DNA of 21,393 nucleotides from Saccoglossus kowalevskii (GCF_000003605.2 NW_003143795.1:26893-48285); one strand, 5' to 3'. Positions 9,501 to 18,544 are shown, numbered from the stretch's first letter. Notes: a model not told the origin generated them from the sequence alone. Numbers and translations: made by a program.

Positions 9501-12221
9501 CGCAACCGACCACGTACACCGCTGTCGCACATTCAAGCGCGACACACGTGGGGTGCTAATGTTCGAGTGATGCGAGTCATCGCGTTTGTCTGAACAGTCA
9601 TTGTGGTGAATGTTTCGCCACTCTTCGCGTATACTTAGTGGCTAACTCGGATGATTCGGAACAGGTAATGTGTAATTCATAATTTAGGGTGCTATGGCCG
9701 CCATTACGGCGTTAAAGGCAAAAACTGTCTGCTCGTTAAGCGACTGCGCACCTTTACTGTCACTGTGTCATTTCGCATTTGAAGAAATCCCCTCTATTCA
9801 CACTGTTAAAAATCGCAGATTTATAACAAGGGATGGGAATGTTGTATATGAATCATGACGTATCTTCATAAATTGGCAATAACACAATGTTCTCTTTTAG
9901 TTGGTCATGGCTGAAGAGAGACGAATTGGCGATCTTTTCAGGGGAAGGAAATTAGCACCACACTCCTTCCAGATACAACACCAGAAAGGAGACATAGACA
10001 TCGTGATTTCGTTTGACAAAGATAAGTGGGAACCCTTAAATAAGCCTGTAAGTGAGATGCAGTAACATCAATCCCGTGCTTGCGATTCACATTATATATA
10101 CTGCCGCCGTAATACTGAAAGCACAAACAAAAGTAATTCGAAAGCTACCGTTAGCGGCGTGCATATCTAAATTACATGTAATTGTGAGAGTCACGTTAAA
10201 TTGCTCAGACAGATTAAATGGATAACTTGGTTTTTCTTATTTCCGATTTTTATGCATTTTTAATATTACCAAAACCACGTGGTTATAAATCATATTTGTT
10301 CATACCCTTTCAAAGACAAGACACATTTTAAAAAACATTTTGTAAATTAAAATAATAACTGAATCTTATCATACAAGTTACTTCTCAAACTGTGCTCAAA
10401 TATATTACATGCAATTTCACCATTTAAAAATTGGACTTAAATCTGCATTTCATTGTAGTGGATTCATTGCAATATCAATCTAATAGAAGACATTGGTATT
10501 TGACTACCTTTTTTCTGAAAATTGTTGTTTTGGTAACTTAATCCTGAACACCTAACGCACCTCATTTTACCACTCTTTCCACCTTTAAAATGTTTTTTCT
10601 AATATCCCTCCAATTAAAAACCTCCCCACTTACAGTTAACATATTGCGTAACGATTACGCGATTGTATTTTTAACTCGAGAGAACGTAATTTTCTAAACC
10701 AATGCTTTGGTAACTTTCTAATATCAGACTGCTTGTTGACGCTAATGTCATCTACGTGAACCGAAAGGAGCATTAATACACTGACATACAGCGTTATTCA
10801 TGTATTTTATCAAATCTTGTGAATTTTTTTAAAGTTGTCAGTCGTTTTGCACTAGACAGACTGGTTGTCACTCAGCGTGTCCGAATTACTTATAAACAAT
10901 CAATTGTACAAGCGCCCTCTAACAATTTAAATGAGGAAGAAGTAACTATATTCACGAGCGTACGTTTTTTCTTTCCTCGTAGAAAGCTGTGTTCAGTTAT
11001 CACATGGCATGGCAATATGGAAAGAGACAGTATAAAGAATTTCTATTTAAGTGCATGGATACCAACAACAATTCACCGGATCACTTTTCAGGTTCAATGT
11101 CACTGAAACAGGAATATGCAACAAATACAGTAACAACTCCTTTTATAATATACCTCAGCATTCCAGCGAAGGTAACTGTACTTCTATGTCTAGATGAGGT
11201 CATAACACATGTCTCGATTAACCGATAAGGCATATGGTGAGAATACCTACGACAATATGTAAAATCTCAAATTAATTGGGAATTGAAACCTAACATGTTA
11301 GAAAATAATGAAGTGTAAAGTTTCTTAATATGATTGAGTTGCTCTACCGTATTTTGTGGGGCTATTTTGTACGGCTGCGATTGCCGCAATATGTTCTGGA
11401 AGCGCGTTCTCATAATTGCGTTTTCAATCTCAAGGGCACAAACGATTTCAAATATTAATATTTCAAAATGTTTCATCTTCATTTGGATAGGATATCTGGG
11501 TTTGGTTCGCTTCCATATGTGAATTATAAATTCCACAGCCCACTGAGAATGAACGATATGCTACAAGAAATCCATTTAACCAAGCGTTACGTGGGACGTT
11601 ACGAATTACTCCATCGAATCACTAATTAAATGTGATTTATTATTAGTGAAAACGTTTCTAATCATCTGTCACAACTAGAGATTGAAGCGTTTAGGCACGC
11701 TTGCTGACAGTTTGTCTTGTGGACAAGAAACTACACACAGTTACAGTAGACACATTACCAACCATTCGGCCATATATTATACTTCCATTCAGTTATGATC
11801 GACCTCATACTTTTTTATATATACTTAGAAACCCGCACCGTGGCAATTTACAACAGACGTGCGACCAACAATGTTCACGCAAAGTGAAGCTCGCAGTATT
11901 GCAGAAGAGCTAGACCTACCAACAGTCAAGGTGAATAATGGGTGGAGACGACTGGCTGAGCTTATTGGTGTGAAAACTGCGTATATAGAAACAATGGAGG
12001 AGAAGCAACAACACAACACTGATTACAGTCCAACCACGGAGCTACTGAATACATGGGAGGCCCAAGAAGGCAACTTATCTTCGGATAGTTACGATAGCCT
12101 AAATGTGATATTTACTAATTTAAATGTCACGCTAGGGAGCAAAATTACGACACTGAAATCAAGACATTTCAATATTAATAGGATTGATCATTCAGATTCT
12201 GAATTTGAACCGAGAATTTAA
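5817..12221 (+). CDS. Intracellular FN3x3-ZU5-UPA-Death domain protein with a new N-terminal helical domain (nine exons)
   Basis: Exons are 5817-6591, 7043-7306, 8012-8263, 8696-8968, 9102-9552, 9598-9664, 9901-10047, 10983-11171 and 11829-12221. They total 2811 nt, an exact multiple of three, for 936 residues. Layout: 1-258 helical unknown domain; FN3 at about 259-346, 347-430 and 431-521; ZU5 about 533-665; UPA about 673-806; Death about 821-905. Every junction is GT-AG and phases agree throughout. ZU5-UPA-Death is the cytoplasmic signalling module of UNC5 and PIDD and also occurs in ankyrins. There is no signal peptide, and no clear membrane span separates FN3 from ZU5, so this is not an UNC5-type receptor. 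A role as a death or inflammatory adaptor is inference. The weak point is the ZU5-UPA junction, where an in-frame TAA at 9557 must be removed by a 45-bp intron. Confidence 0.82.
6904..6920 (+). promoter_or_regulatory. CTCF-like motif in intron
   Basis: GAGCGCCATCTAGTGAG is the closest match in this window to the bilaterian CTCF core (GCGCC-N-CTAGTGG). It lies in the intron before the first FN3 exon. Confidence 0.35.
7043..7306 (+). CDS. Exon 2: first FN3 module
   Basis: This 88-codon exon is phase 1 at both ends. It starts after TTCTTTCAG and stops at GTATGT. It shows the FN3 pattern: a conserved Trp in strand B (DIAIKWIP), a Tyr in strand C (FHVAYRQL), a Leu before the EF turn (ATLSNLMIDTVYEIVVVG), and the final T/S-rich strand. 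FN3 modules are beta-sandwich protein-binding domains. With no signal peptide upstream they would act in the cytosol here. Confidence 0.85.
7622..7740 (+). CDS. Possible alternative terminal exon
   Basis: A frame of 38 codons ends in TAA at 7738-7740 and is preceded by an acceptor-like CATTTAG (ends 7621). Read in phase 1, which is the phase left by the FN3-1 donor at 7306, it stays open. The local GC and CpG content is clearly higher than in the flanking intron, as in real exons of this gene. The translation includes VPEHATHTPIDAIYD and an Ala-rich stretch, and matches nothing I know. If used, it would end the protein after one FN3 (385 residues, no ZU5-UPA-Death). No AATAAA follows closely, so a decayed exon or chance is possible. 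Confidence 0.4.
8012..8263 (+). CDS. Exon 3: second FN3 module
   Basis: This 84-codon exon is phase 1 at both ends. It follows a T-rich acceptor ending TTTAAAG (8011) and stops at a GTAAGT donor. It has the strand B Trp (SISLVWPHD), the strand C Tyr (MEYTVLCFLV), and the LDNLEAGEEYLVTVIA signature, where the Tyr corner and the L-x-P/A-G turn define FN3. It is more divergent than the third module at its N-terminus, and the split codon at its start depends on the acceptor chosen. Confidence 0.82.
8696..8968 (+). CDS. Exon 4: third FN3 module
   Basis: This 91-codon exon is phase 1 at both ends, between CATTTCAG and GTCAGT. It begins with the usual Pro-Pro-Ser linker (KPPSIDLL) and carries the strand B Trp (SLFLEWTV), FRVRYRR in strand C, and IRGLEPETNYDTIVIG, a textbook FN3 E-F corner. 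It is the best-preserved FN3 of the three and sits directly before the ZU5 exon. Confidence 0.88.
9102..9552 (+). CDS. Exon 5: ZU5 domain
   Basis: The exon enters in phase 1 after CATCTTGCAG. It encodes GTDGGNLRSDSCGVSIVVP, the start of a ZU5 domain (GG-x-L, then G-V-S-I-x-x-P), followed by GLFTHPVPVTFQI and NVSQPTTYTAVAHS near its end. ZU5 domains bind partners and, in UNC5, fold back on UPA and Death to hold the protein inactive. I end the exon at 9552 (phase 2, donor GTGCTA). Reading on instead reaches TAA at 9557-9559 after one more codon. Confidence 0.85.
9553..9597 (+). other. Putative 45-bp intron holding the only in-frame stop
   Basis: The ZU5 frame and the UPA frame are the same frame on the genome, interrupted only by TAA at 9557-9559. 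Taking GTGCTA at 9553 as donor and GAACAG ending at 9597 as acceptor removes 45 nt (15 codons) and the stop, and restores a continuous ZU5-UPA reading frame. The other introns here are 87 to 935 bp, so 45 bp is extreme. The alternatives are a genuine stop, stop-codon readthrough or a sequence error. Confidence 0.45.
9598..9664 (+). CDS. Exon 6: start of the UPA domain
   Basis: This short exon encodes CFATLRVYLVANSDDSEQ and ends in phase 0 at GTAATG. The L-R-V-Y sequence followed by a polar/acidic loop is how UPA domains begin in UNC5, ankyrin and PIDD. It supports reading this stretch as the continuation of the ZU5 exon. The 5' limit depends on the 45-bp intron model. Confidence 0.65.
9901..10047 (+). 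CDS. Exon 7: UPA domain, middle part
   Basis: This 49-codon exon has phase 0 at both ends, between TCTCTTTTAG and GTAAGT. The E-R-R-x-G-x-L-F segment followed by a hydrophobic FQIQHQKGDIDIVISF strand fits the E-x-x-x-G-G-x-L then F-x-F pattern of UPA. Splice sites are strong on both sides. Confidence 0.8.
10911..10923 (+). promoter_or_regulatory. Weak CTCF-like motif in intron
   Basis: AGCGCCCTCTAAC shares the GCGCC-CTCTA core of the other sites in this window but lacks the terminal GTG. It is the weakest of the four. Confidence 0.2.
10983..11171 (+). CDS. Exon 8: UPA domain, C-terminal part
   Basis: This 63-codon exon has phase 0 at both ends, after CTTTCCTCGTAG and before GTAACT. It contains VFSYHMAWQYGKRQYKEF and ends in PFIIYLSIPAK, the hydrophobic last strand of a UPA domain just before the linker to Death. 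The preceding intron (10048-10982, 935 bp) is the longest of the gene and shows no extra exon. Confidence 0.8.
11829..12221 (+). CDS. Exon 9: Death domain and C-terminus
   Basis: The exon enters in phase 0 after TATACTTAG and runs 130 codons to TAA (12219-12221). A short linker (KPAPWQFTTDV) leads into the Death domain: IAEELDLP in helix 1, NNGWRRLAELIGV in helices 1-2 with the hallmark Trp, then ELLNTWEAQEG in helix 4-5 and the final SLNVIFTNLNVTLGS. Death domains form helical assemblies with partner Death domains such as FADD or RAIDD types. A Ser/Asp-rich tail (IDHSDSEFEPRI) follows. The domain looks complete, with no breaks. Confidence 0.88.
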   Translation, partial: KPAPWQFTTDVRPTMFTQSEARSIAEELDLPTVKVNNGWRRLAELIGVKTAYIETMEEKQQHNTDYSPTTELLNTWEAQEGNLSSDSYDSLNVIFTNLNVTLGSKITTLKSRHFNINRIDHSDSEFEPRI

Positions 12222-12780
12222 AGTATTATATTATTCAGCTTAAATGTGCTAGATTTGATGATTTTTTTTGTGCTATCTTTTCTCAGTGACAACTACGTTA
12301 AACTATTTGTTTGAGTGGTACATGAAATGTACATACCTTGTTTGTGAACTTGCAAAATATTGACTTATCAAGCGTTTGTGCAATTTGACAAATTGTGATT
12401 ATCAGAATTAACAACAATCTCTCGTTAATGTGAGCATGTTGAAAACTGTGTTGATTGAGTGATGAATGGTTTAACAGAGTGTGAATCTAGAGTAATGTAT
12501 TTAAATTATCGTTTTTCGTGTATTACAAATTACAATGTAGCGTGTATTTTATCTGTGGTACCATCCACAAGCAAAAACATAACACATATTTATCGGCGCA
12601 TGGAAATTACCATACAAGTGGTTTTATCATTTTAATAATACGATTTATCGACATAAATCAAATTTTCGCTTCTCCCAGAATTATGATTACGCAAAATGTA
12701 ACTGTAAGGAAATCATCATTTCACGGACTTCATGTTCCGCCAGTCACCGTGGAAAATTGTTATACAAAGGACTGGACACT

Positions 12781-12786
12781 AATAAA
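12781..12786 (+). terminator. Polyadenylation signal AATAAA of the Death-domain gene
   Basis: The first canonical AATAAA downstream of the stop at 12221 is 560 bp away, implying a 3' UTR of about 0.6 kb. Variant signals closer to the stop cannot be excluded. Confidence 0.45.
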
Positions 12787-13548
12787 GAAAGATATAAATT
12801 AATCGATTCTCATTTAATCTAATAACAAGATCTAATTTAGTACGTTTAACTACTTTGTTATTAACGTGAGTATCACATGAGATGGGATAACATGACATGT
12901 ATTTTGTGTAGCCAAATCAAAGTCATGTTGTCGAAGCGACGTTGAGTCAAAGGGTCACGTAGGTCTGATTCATTCATTTTGATTTTAATTTATTATGATC
13001 GTGAGTATTCCGTTTAAGTAAATAATGGAATTTTTAAGTGTTTTACACTTGATAAAATGTCATATCAGGATGTAAAAAAAAAATCACCATACTAATTTGT
13101 TAGAAATATGTATTGCAGCTACTTTACTATCTCCTCGTGTTTATGTTACGTATGAATTGTGCTGCTTAGACCAGATTGCATGTCTGTGACTACGTGGTGT
13201 GCATGCGAAATTGTCCAGTGTGTCCTCATGTCATATCCATTAGGAAATGCATAATAGTCTTTTGGGCGCTTTATTCAGCAAATAACGGGACATCATGTTT
13301 TTGGCATTCATCCCGCGATGTGATGTAATGTGTGGAATTCCAGGTTATGAGTATTTTTTACATGACAACTGTTCTACGTTAACTCGGAAAATCTGCTATA
13401 TGTAAAGCTCTAAACACATTTTGAATTGATCTGACACAAACGGGTGTCGTGTTCGTAAAAACTCGTTAATTCAAACACATCCGTTCAAATCCTATTAAGT
13501 GCATTGAGTACAAGCGACATCAGCGACTACTGCATTTCGGTACAAATT

Positions 13549-13663
13549 TTCACTGGGTTTAAATTTCACTGATTTACCATTTCTGGCATATTCAGTGGGT
13601 TTTGACTTTTTTAGCGCATTTTTCAGTCAGTCAGCGAAATAAACAAATTTAAAACCCAGTGAA
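13549..13663. repeat. Inverted repeat, MITE-like
   Basis: Arms TTCACTGGGTTTAAATTT (13549-13566) and its complement at 13645-13663 differ only by one extra A. They enclose about 78 bp of unpaired sequence that also contains partial copies of the CACTG motif. The size and layout fit a miniature inverted-repeat transposable element, but no target-site duplication is evident. Confidence 0.5.
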
Positions 13664-14096
13664 TAATTAACACTTTTACAGTATATACTTATATATGATA
13701 TAACTAGTAGTTTGCGACAAGTCGCGAAAAACCACGACGTACAATTGAACAAGAAATTTACAAATTCTTTTCATTCGGATATCGTGCTTATTAGCTACTG
13801 TGTATGTTGTGGGGTCCACGCATTTCATAATGCTCGCGATCGCAGAGATAATATTTCCACGAAAACAGTCGTCGATGATTTATGGGGTACAATTTTTGCA
13901 GTGTAACGTTACAAGCGGGGTGCTCTCATCGTGCTAATACTAGGTGATTACGACAGTTCACTTCAGTAGCACTATTAATAAAACGTGTCACAAGGGATCG
14001 GATCCGTCGTGACTTGAAAATAATGCATACCTTATGTAAGTGAAATGAATGTATAGTCCCTCGGGTTCACAGGAAGTATGCAAACTTACTCAGCTT

Positions 14097-14139
14097 GATA
14101 CAGGCATGGAAGGTACTAAAGTACCTTCCATGATACAGG
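14097..14139. repeat. Perfect 12-bp-stem hairpin flanked by an 8-bp direct repeat
   Basis: CATGGAAGGTAC (14105-14116), a TAAA loop and GTACCTTCCATG (14121-14132) form a perfect stem. The sequence GATACAGG stands immediately before (14097-14104) and again at the end (14132-14139), overlapping the stem by one base. It resembles a tiny palindromic insertion with an 8-bp target duplication. Confidence 0.7.
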
Positions 14140-14957
14140 TGAATAATTTTGTCTGTAATCTCCAAACTTCGAATTGAGCCATTTTACGCATGTTCAAGGA
14201 TCGGTTGCGGTGTTCTGAGGCTCGTAATTTAACAACTCAGTCTGATTGTTATTTGCGTGATATCGTCCGCTGTTCGTTGGCCGAGTATAATCTGTGCCCT
14301 CAAACGTAAGTAATTAGTCATTATGCGTCATTATGTTGACGCACTTTCGGCTTTTAACGCCTCAGTTCGCTACTCACTCAAACTATTTTTACTACACAAG
14401 CGTCACTGTAATCTATTGGTGAATCATCACTCAGACCGCTGGAATACCACTTGTGGGAAACATGACCATTATATATACTGCCATTACACAGGGACATACT
14501 GAGAAAGCAGAAAGCGATGCAGTGTTTTACATCTTTCCACATGCCTCTCACCTCCACCTCCAACCAAAGACAATAGAAATGTCTAATGTCTTTGCTCCAA
14601 CACACACACAACAAAATAACGCCACATAACATACTAATCTTTGTTCGTTGTTAATTGACGATATACATTGAAACTGACAATTGCAAGAAAGTTCGTGATT
14701 TTAACGACATCTTCCGGGTTTTCCGATGGCGCACGAACCTTGTGCATGTACACAATGAATGTACACCCTTGATTCCAATGTTTTATTTAGAAGCGTTTGT
14801 ACTGACGCACTGATCACTCCAGTTGAAATTGTTGTCTTGGCTTTCTAAATGTTATTATCTGTTTACAGCCAATACACATAATCCGGCCTTATTTACAATC
14901 GTGTAAGGATTGAGAAACCACGACACCGTGATGTGAATACGTAAAATCGTCACTTAC

Positions 14958-15089
14958 ATCGTGCGCGTGAGTATTTAGAATGCTTGTAAAAAACGAATTG
15001 TGTTCTTCGCAAGTGCGGTTATTTTCTGCGAACTTCAACGACTCAACTTCAACGTCAAGGCAATATGTCCGGGAATGTACTGGGAACAT
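14958..15089 (-). CDS. Candidate first exon of a minus-strand gene, unrecognised
   Basis: On the minus strand an ATG at 15089 opens 44 codons that end exactly at a strong GTAAGT donor (intron begins at 14957), phase 0. The translation includes VEVESLKFAENNRTCEEH and ends THAHD. No domain is recognisable. A following exon further down the minus strand (for example near 14530-14600, where a GTGAGA donor occurs) is only a guess. Chance is a real alternative. Confidence 0.25.
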
Positions 15090-16613
15090 AAAATGTCTTG
15101 CACGAGAACGCCTAGTTGTTGTAAATAACGATTAAAACTGGAATTTGTGAAAGTAAGTGTCAAAGTAAAAGTGTTAATAAATTATAAAAGTATTAATAAT
15201 AAAAAAAAATATGTCTAGGGCTACTATCTAACTGTTGCAAAAATGATCATGATAGTCCGCAAACTGGCACACTGAGTATGTAATCTCATTTAGGCAGTCC
15301 CTGGGCTGCCCTGGCGGGGTTGACATGATGTTCATTCGATGGAAATCACATTTGCGTCGACACTTATAGGCGTAATAAAAGTTAACTCCTGTGCAAAAAC
15401 CATTTACCTAACCCATCGACTGATCAAATGCCCGCGTTCGCCGGGAAGCTAAAATAAACAGTGTGCAAAAAGAAACGTGATATATGTTCCCCGCACGCGT
15501 AGTAGATGCAATTCGTAAAGGTGTCTTAAAGCACTTAACTCGAAACGTTTCGCATTATGTATTCCCAAACGATGTTTTGCAATCAAGCAATATTCCTAAT
15601 GTTGTATTTTTTGCTGTAGCACACAAAATCAACGTTTCATTGGTCATTAAACCATTTACACACAGAACAAAAAAAAAAGTAATTACACAATGTGGCTGGT
15701 GCCCATAGGGAACACTGCATTAGAAATGTGTGTAGGAATTCCAACAGTTATATCGTCTTCATGGTGAACTGACTACAATTAGGTTATTTTTGAGTCCCCG
15801 TGAAATCCATTTTCTCAAAACACGAGTAGCATGTTGTTGATATTTATTTTTCCTAGATGTCTTTCCCACCTGTTTCAGTTCATACGGAGCAAGGTGCTTT
15901 TTGACTTTGCCGGAGATTTTCTAGACCGTTATACTAAGCCACTAGTGTATTAAGTTGCAGCTTTGATTTTGAATTGCGTGCAGAGACCTGTTGTGACTGT
16001 AATTGACACTTCCTAACAAATCAATACATGAGACATGCAGACTTCCACACATCGCATGGGATTCGACAAACGCGAAGTATTTCCTGGGTATTTGCACGCT
16101 TGGTAATGTGCTATACGCGTTTGATGGTGGCCAATTTTGATGACGTCATATTGGTTCGCGCTTTTCACGTATTGCGAGAGGTTCTCCAGTGGACGGAAAA
16201 TCGTCTATTGGCAAAAATAATAATGCCATTTAGTCAATCAGCTTTGTGACGTGCTATCTACCACACATCGACTAAAAACTGAATATGTCCGGAAATATAT
16301 TTGACAAATTATTTCACTAATATGCTATATAAGGTAATATATAATACATCTGTCACCGTAACGCCATAAGTTACAGCGTGCTGTAATTTGGCGGTAATTT
16401 ACGGGGTATTTTCATCTTACCATATTAGGAAATGTGAATTCCAAGTATGGAATGATTACGCGCGTAAACGTCCGCTAATAATAAAAACAAACACGGATGA
16501 CACCGGACCGGAATTCACACAAAGAAGTTCGCTTTTTCTGTTCTAAGCATTATGAATTTAGGCATTCCCGTGATGTATTCATGGAAGGAAAAACAATGTA
16601 CAATATTAAGGTT

Positions 16614-16732
16614 ATTACAAGGATACCTCAGAGTATGCACTCAGACAGTACGCCGCGCATCGACCTCCGCTGCGTGTCGGTCGATACTCCCTCTGTACTG
16701 TCTTCGTGCATACTTTGAGGTATCCTCGTAAT
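16614..16732. repeat. Foldback element, 38-bp imperfect inverted repeats
   Basis: The left arm (16614-16651) and the complement of the right arm (16695-16732) match at 34 of 38 positions around AGGATACCTC and AGTATGCAC. The 43-bp centre contains a second nested pairing (ATCGACC with GGTCGAT). Weaker pairing continues outward to about 16600 and 16745. It could be a foldback or MITE transposon, or a long RNA hairpin. Confidence 0.7.
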
Positions 16733-17075
16733 GACCTCATATTATACGATTGCTTACAAGTTGTAGTGCTGTCCTTATATTAATTATTCATCACTGATGT
16801 AATCTGTCAATTAGTTAGTTGTATTCTGAAAACATTCAGTTTCACTGTAGTCTTTGAATATAGCGTGAACAATTACACTTTTCCCACAAATAATTCAAAG
16901 AAAAAAATAAAATCTTCCTGACAACCGGTAATTAGGTATAGCGGTTTCACCACGTAACCTTTTCTAACATTTAGTTTATCAGAAATCGCCTTAAAGCAAT
17001 TCGAATATTTGAGAGCTAATTATTTCGTCTGAGAGAAAAGTGAAATATGTATTTCCAAAAGTGATACAAATGCAG

Positions 17076-17087
17076 AGGGGGGGGGGG
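17076..17087 (+). repeat. Poly-G run
   Basis: About twelve consecutive G in otherwise AT-rich DNA. It may be a G-quadruplex-prone or error-prone spot. No gene context. Confidence 0.6.
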
Positions 17088-17712
17088 GCGAAATTACTGA
17101 ACATTTCCGTAATCACAAAGACCAATATTGTAATGTGGAATTTTGACGTTGTTTCCCATTTGTGCAATATCTCAAAAACTTTAAAATCGTTTTTGACAGT
17201 TTTAATAAATAAATGCCTACACGAAAATGATTTCGCATACGTGACATTTCTTTAGATATTTATGTGTTAGGATTTCCTTTCATACGTAATCAAGGCAGCT
17301 TGTGACAAGAACGAGGCTACGATTGTAAACATAAATGCAAGCAATCGAGTGATGTGCACTATATACATTTGAATAGCATTTGATACTCCTTTACAACAGT
17401 TGGATTCACAAATTTTAATTAATCTCCGCTCGGCGCATAGTAATTTGAGACACGAGTGAATTCACAAATATTCACACGCATTCATAGCATTTAAGTACAG
17501 CTCATACGACTATATAAGGTTTAGGAAACATAACTTTGGAATGCGTAACGATTCAAAACCTTTACTGTATTTGTAAATTCTTAAATAACGTGTTGAATTT
17601 GTTATTAAAATTTAAAGATTGTTACTAAAGATTGTTGTAAATACACCCCACTATGACACATACAATAAACAAATCACTATTAAAATAATGAAACAAAGCT
17701 ACAATAAAAAGA

Positions 17713-17949
17713 ATGTCATGGGTACCGTTTTCTCGTCTCCGAGAATATTGGCCTAACAAGTATGTTGAATGTAGAGTTGGTCGCCACGGAATAGTAAGCG
17801 GATGCTTAACTTGGAGCCAGGATCAGATCCTTGGCTTTGAAACAGTCAAAACAAAAGTGTCGAAAAGAGACAAAAACAGCGTCGAAGGCAAAGGCCAAAA
17901 CTATATATGTGTGAAACTTCAGTTCAATTCAGTTGGAAATATAATCTGA
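17713..17949 (+). CDS. Open frame of unknown nature upstream of the TNF-like fragment
   Basis: A 78-codon frame from ATG to TGA contains LTWSQDQILGFETVKTKV and NYICVKLQFNS, loosely like the W...Y-x-V-x-x-x-F layout of the first half of a TNF homology domain. An internal GTAAGC at 17793 could act as a donor. The upstream acceptor is weak. I cannot decide whether this is an exon, and the TNF resemblance is only suggestive. Confidence 0.22.
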   Translation: MSWVPFSRLREYWPNKYVECRVGRHGIVSGCLTWSQDQILGFETVKTKVSKRDKNSVEGKGQNYICVKLQFNSVGNII

Positions 17950-18020
17950 TTGGCCGAATTAATTAGTGAGCACAAAAGCCACAGTAGTTCGAAAATGGCA
18001 GCCAGTCCAGTGTCACGGCC

Positions 18021-18077
18021 ATGTATGATCCAACTGAAAGCTGTGCAGTCTATGAGAATATAGATATATATGAGAAG
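18021..18077 (+). CDS. Possible first coding exon with tyrosine motifs
   Basis: From ATG at 18021 the frame reads MYDPTESCAVYENIDIYE and reaches a GTGAAT donor-like site at 18077. TNF ligands are type II proteins whose first exon encodes a short cytoplasmic tail, and the Y-D-P and Y-E-N-I motifs are of a kind that binds SH2 domains. An inverted CCAAT box lies about 70 bp upstream. No membrane-anchor exon is found, so this remains weak. Confidence 0.2.
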
Positions 18078-18544
18078 TGAATGCAGAAAGTTACACACGA
18101 CCCAAGTGCTACGTAAACATCATATGTTGAATGGAGTACTGGGCATCACACAGGAAGATGTGCCCCAGGTGGATATGAGAAGACATTCAGGACCTGGTGT
18201 ATGACGTTGCGTCCTAGAATGTATGTATATTTCTCTAAATGTTGTTAACAAGACATGACTGTACTGCAAGCAGAAGCAGTATTCCATCGTCTGGGTAGTC
18301 AAAAGGGGAGGGGAAGATTAGCAGCAAGCCTATTAGGGAAAATGCAAAATACACAATTTCTTCAAATCGTGTTCTGCAATAACAGAACAACCCTGTGGTT
18401 TCAAAAACAAATAGTTGTGTAGTCGTTTGTAAAAATATTGAAATCTCCCAAAAATATAATCGTCATTGACTAACAACACATATCAAACAACACCAATGCT
18501 TTGAATGACCTCCTGTCACCCATTCGCGTCACTAGAAAGTGCGA

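Larger units (their letters stand above)
12800..17700. other. Long stretch without a supported gene
   Basis: AT-rich DNA. Short open frames at about 13712-13906, 15484-15708 and 16028-16249 lack motifs and splice support. What can be supported is structural: an inverted repeat at 13549-13663, a perfect small hairpin at 14105-14132, a 119-bp foldback at 16614-16732, a run of 12 G at 17076-17087, and a candidate minus-strand exon at 14958-15089. Confidence 0.45.

Noticed and set aside
9102-9559. ZU5 exon as the end of the gene
   Set aside because: Kept only as an alternative: UPA and Death coding exons follow in the same frame and correct phases, so a truncated gene is less likely.
11267-11536. 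Open frames on both strands in the intron before the Death exon
   Set aside because: AT-rich, with no domain. The flanking exons join in phase 0 without them.
13712-13906. 64-codon + strand frame
   Set aside because: No start context, no domain and no splice partners.
15484-15708. 73-codon + strand frame as a gene
   Set aside because: No recognisable family, no convincing acceptor or donor, and an isolated position.
16028-16249. 73-codon + strand frame
   Set aside because: No motifs; length within chance.
16497-16718. Open frame running into the foldback
   Set aside because: It is explained by the inverted repeat and has no protein likeness.
18120-18302. Minus-strand 60-codon frame
   Set aside because: No motif or splice support.
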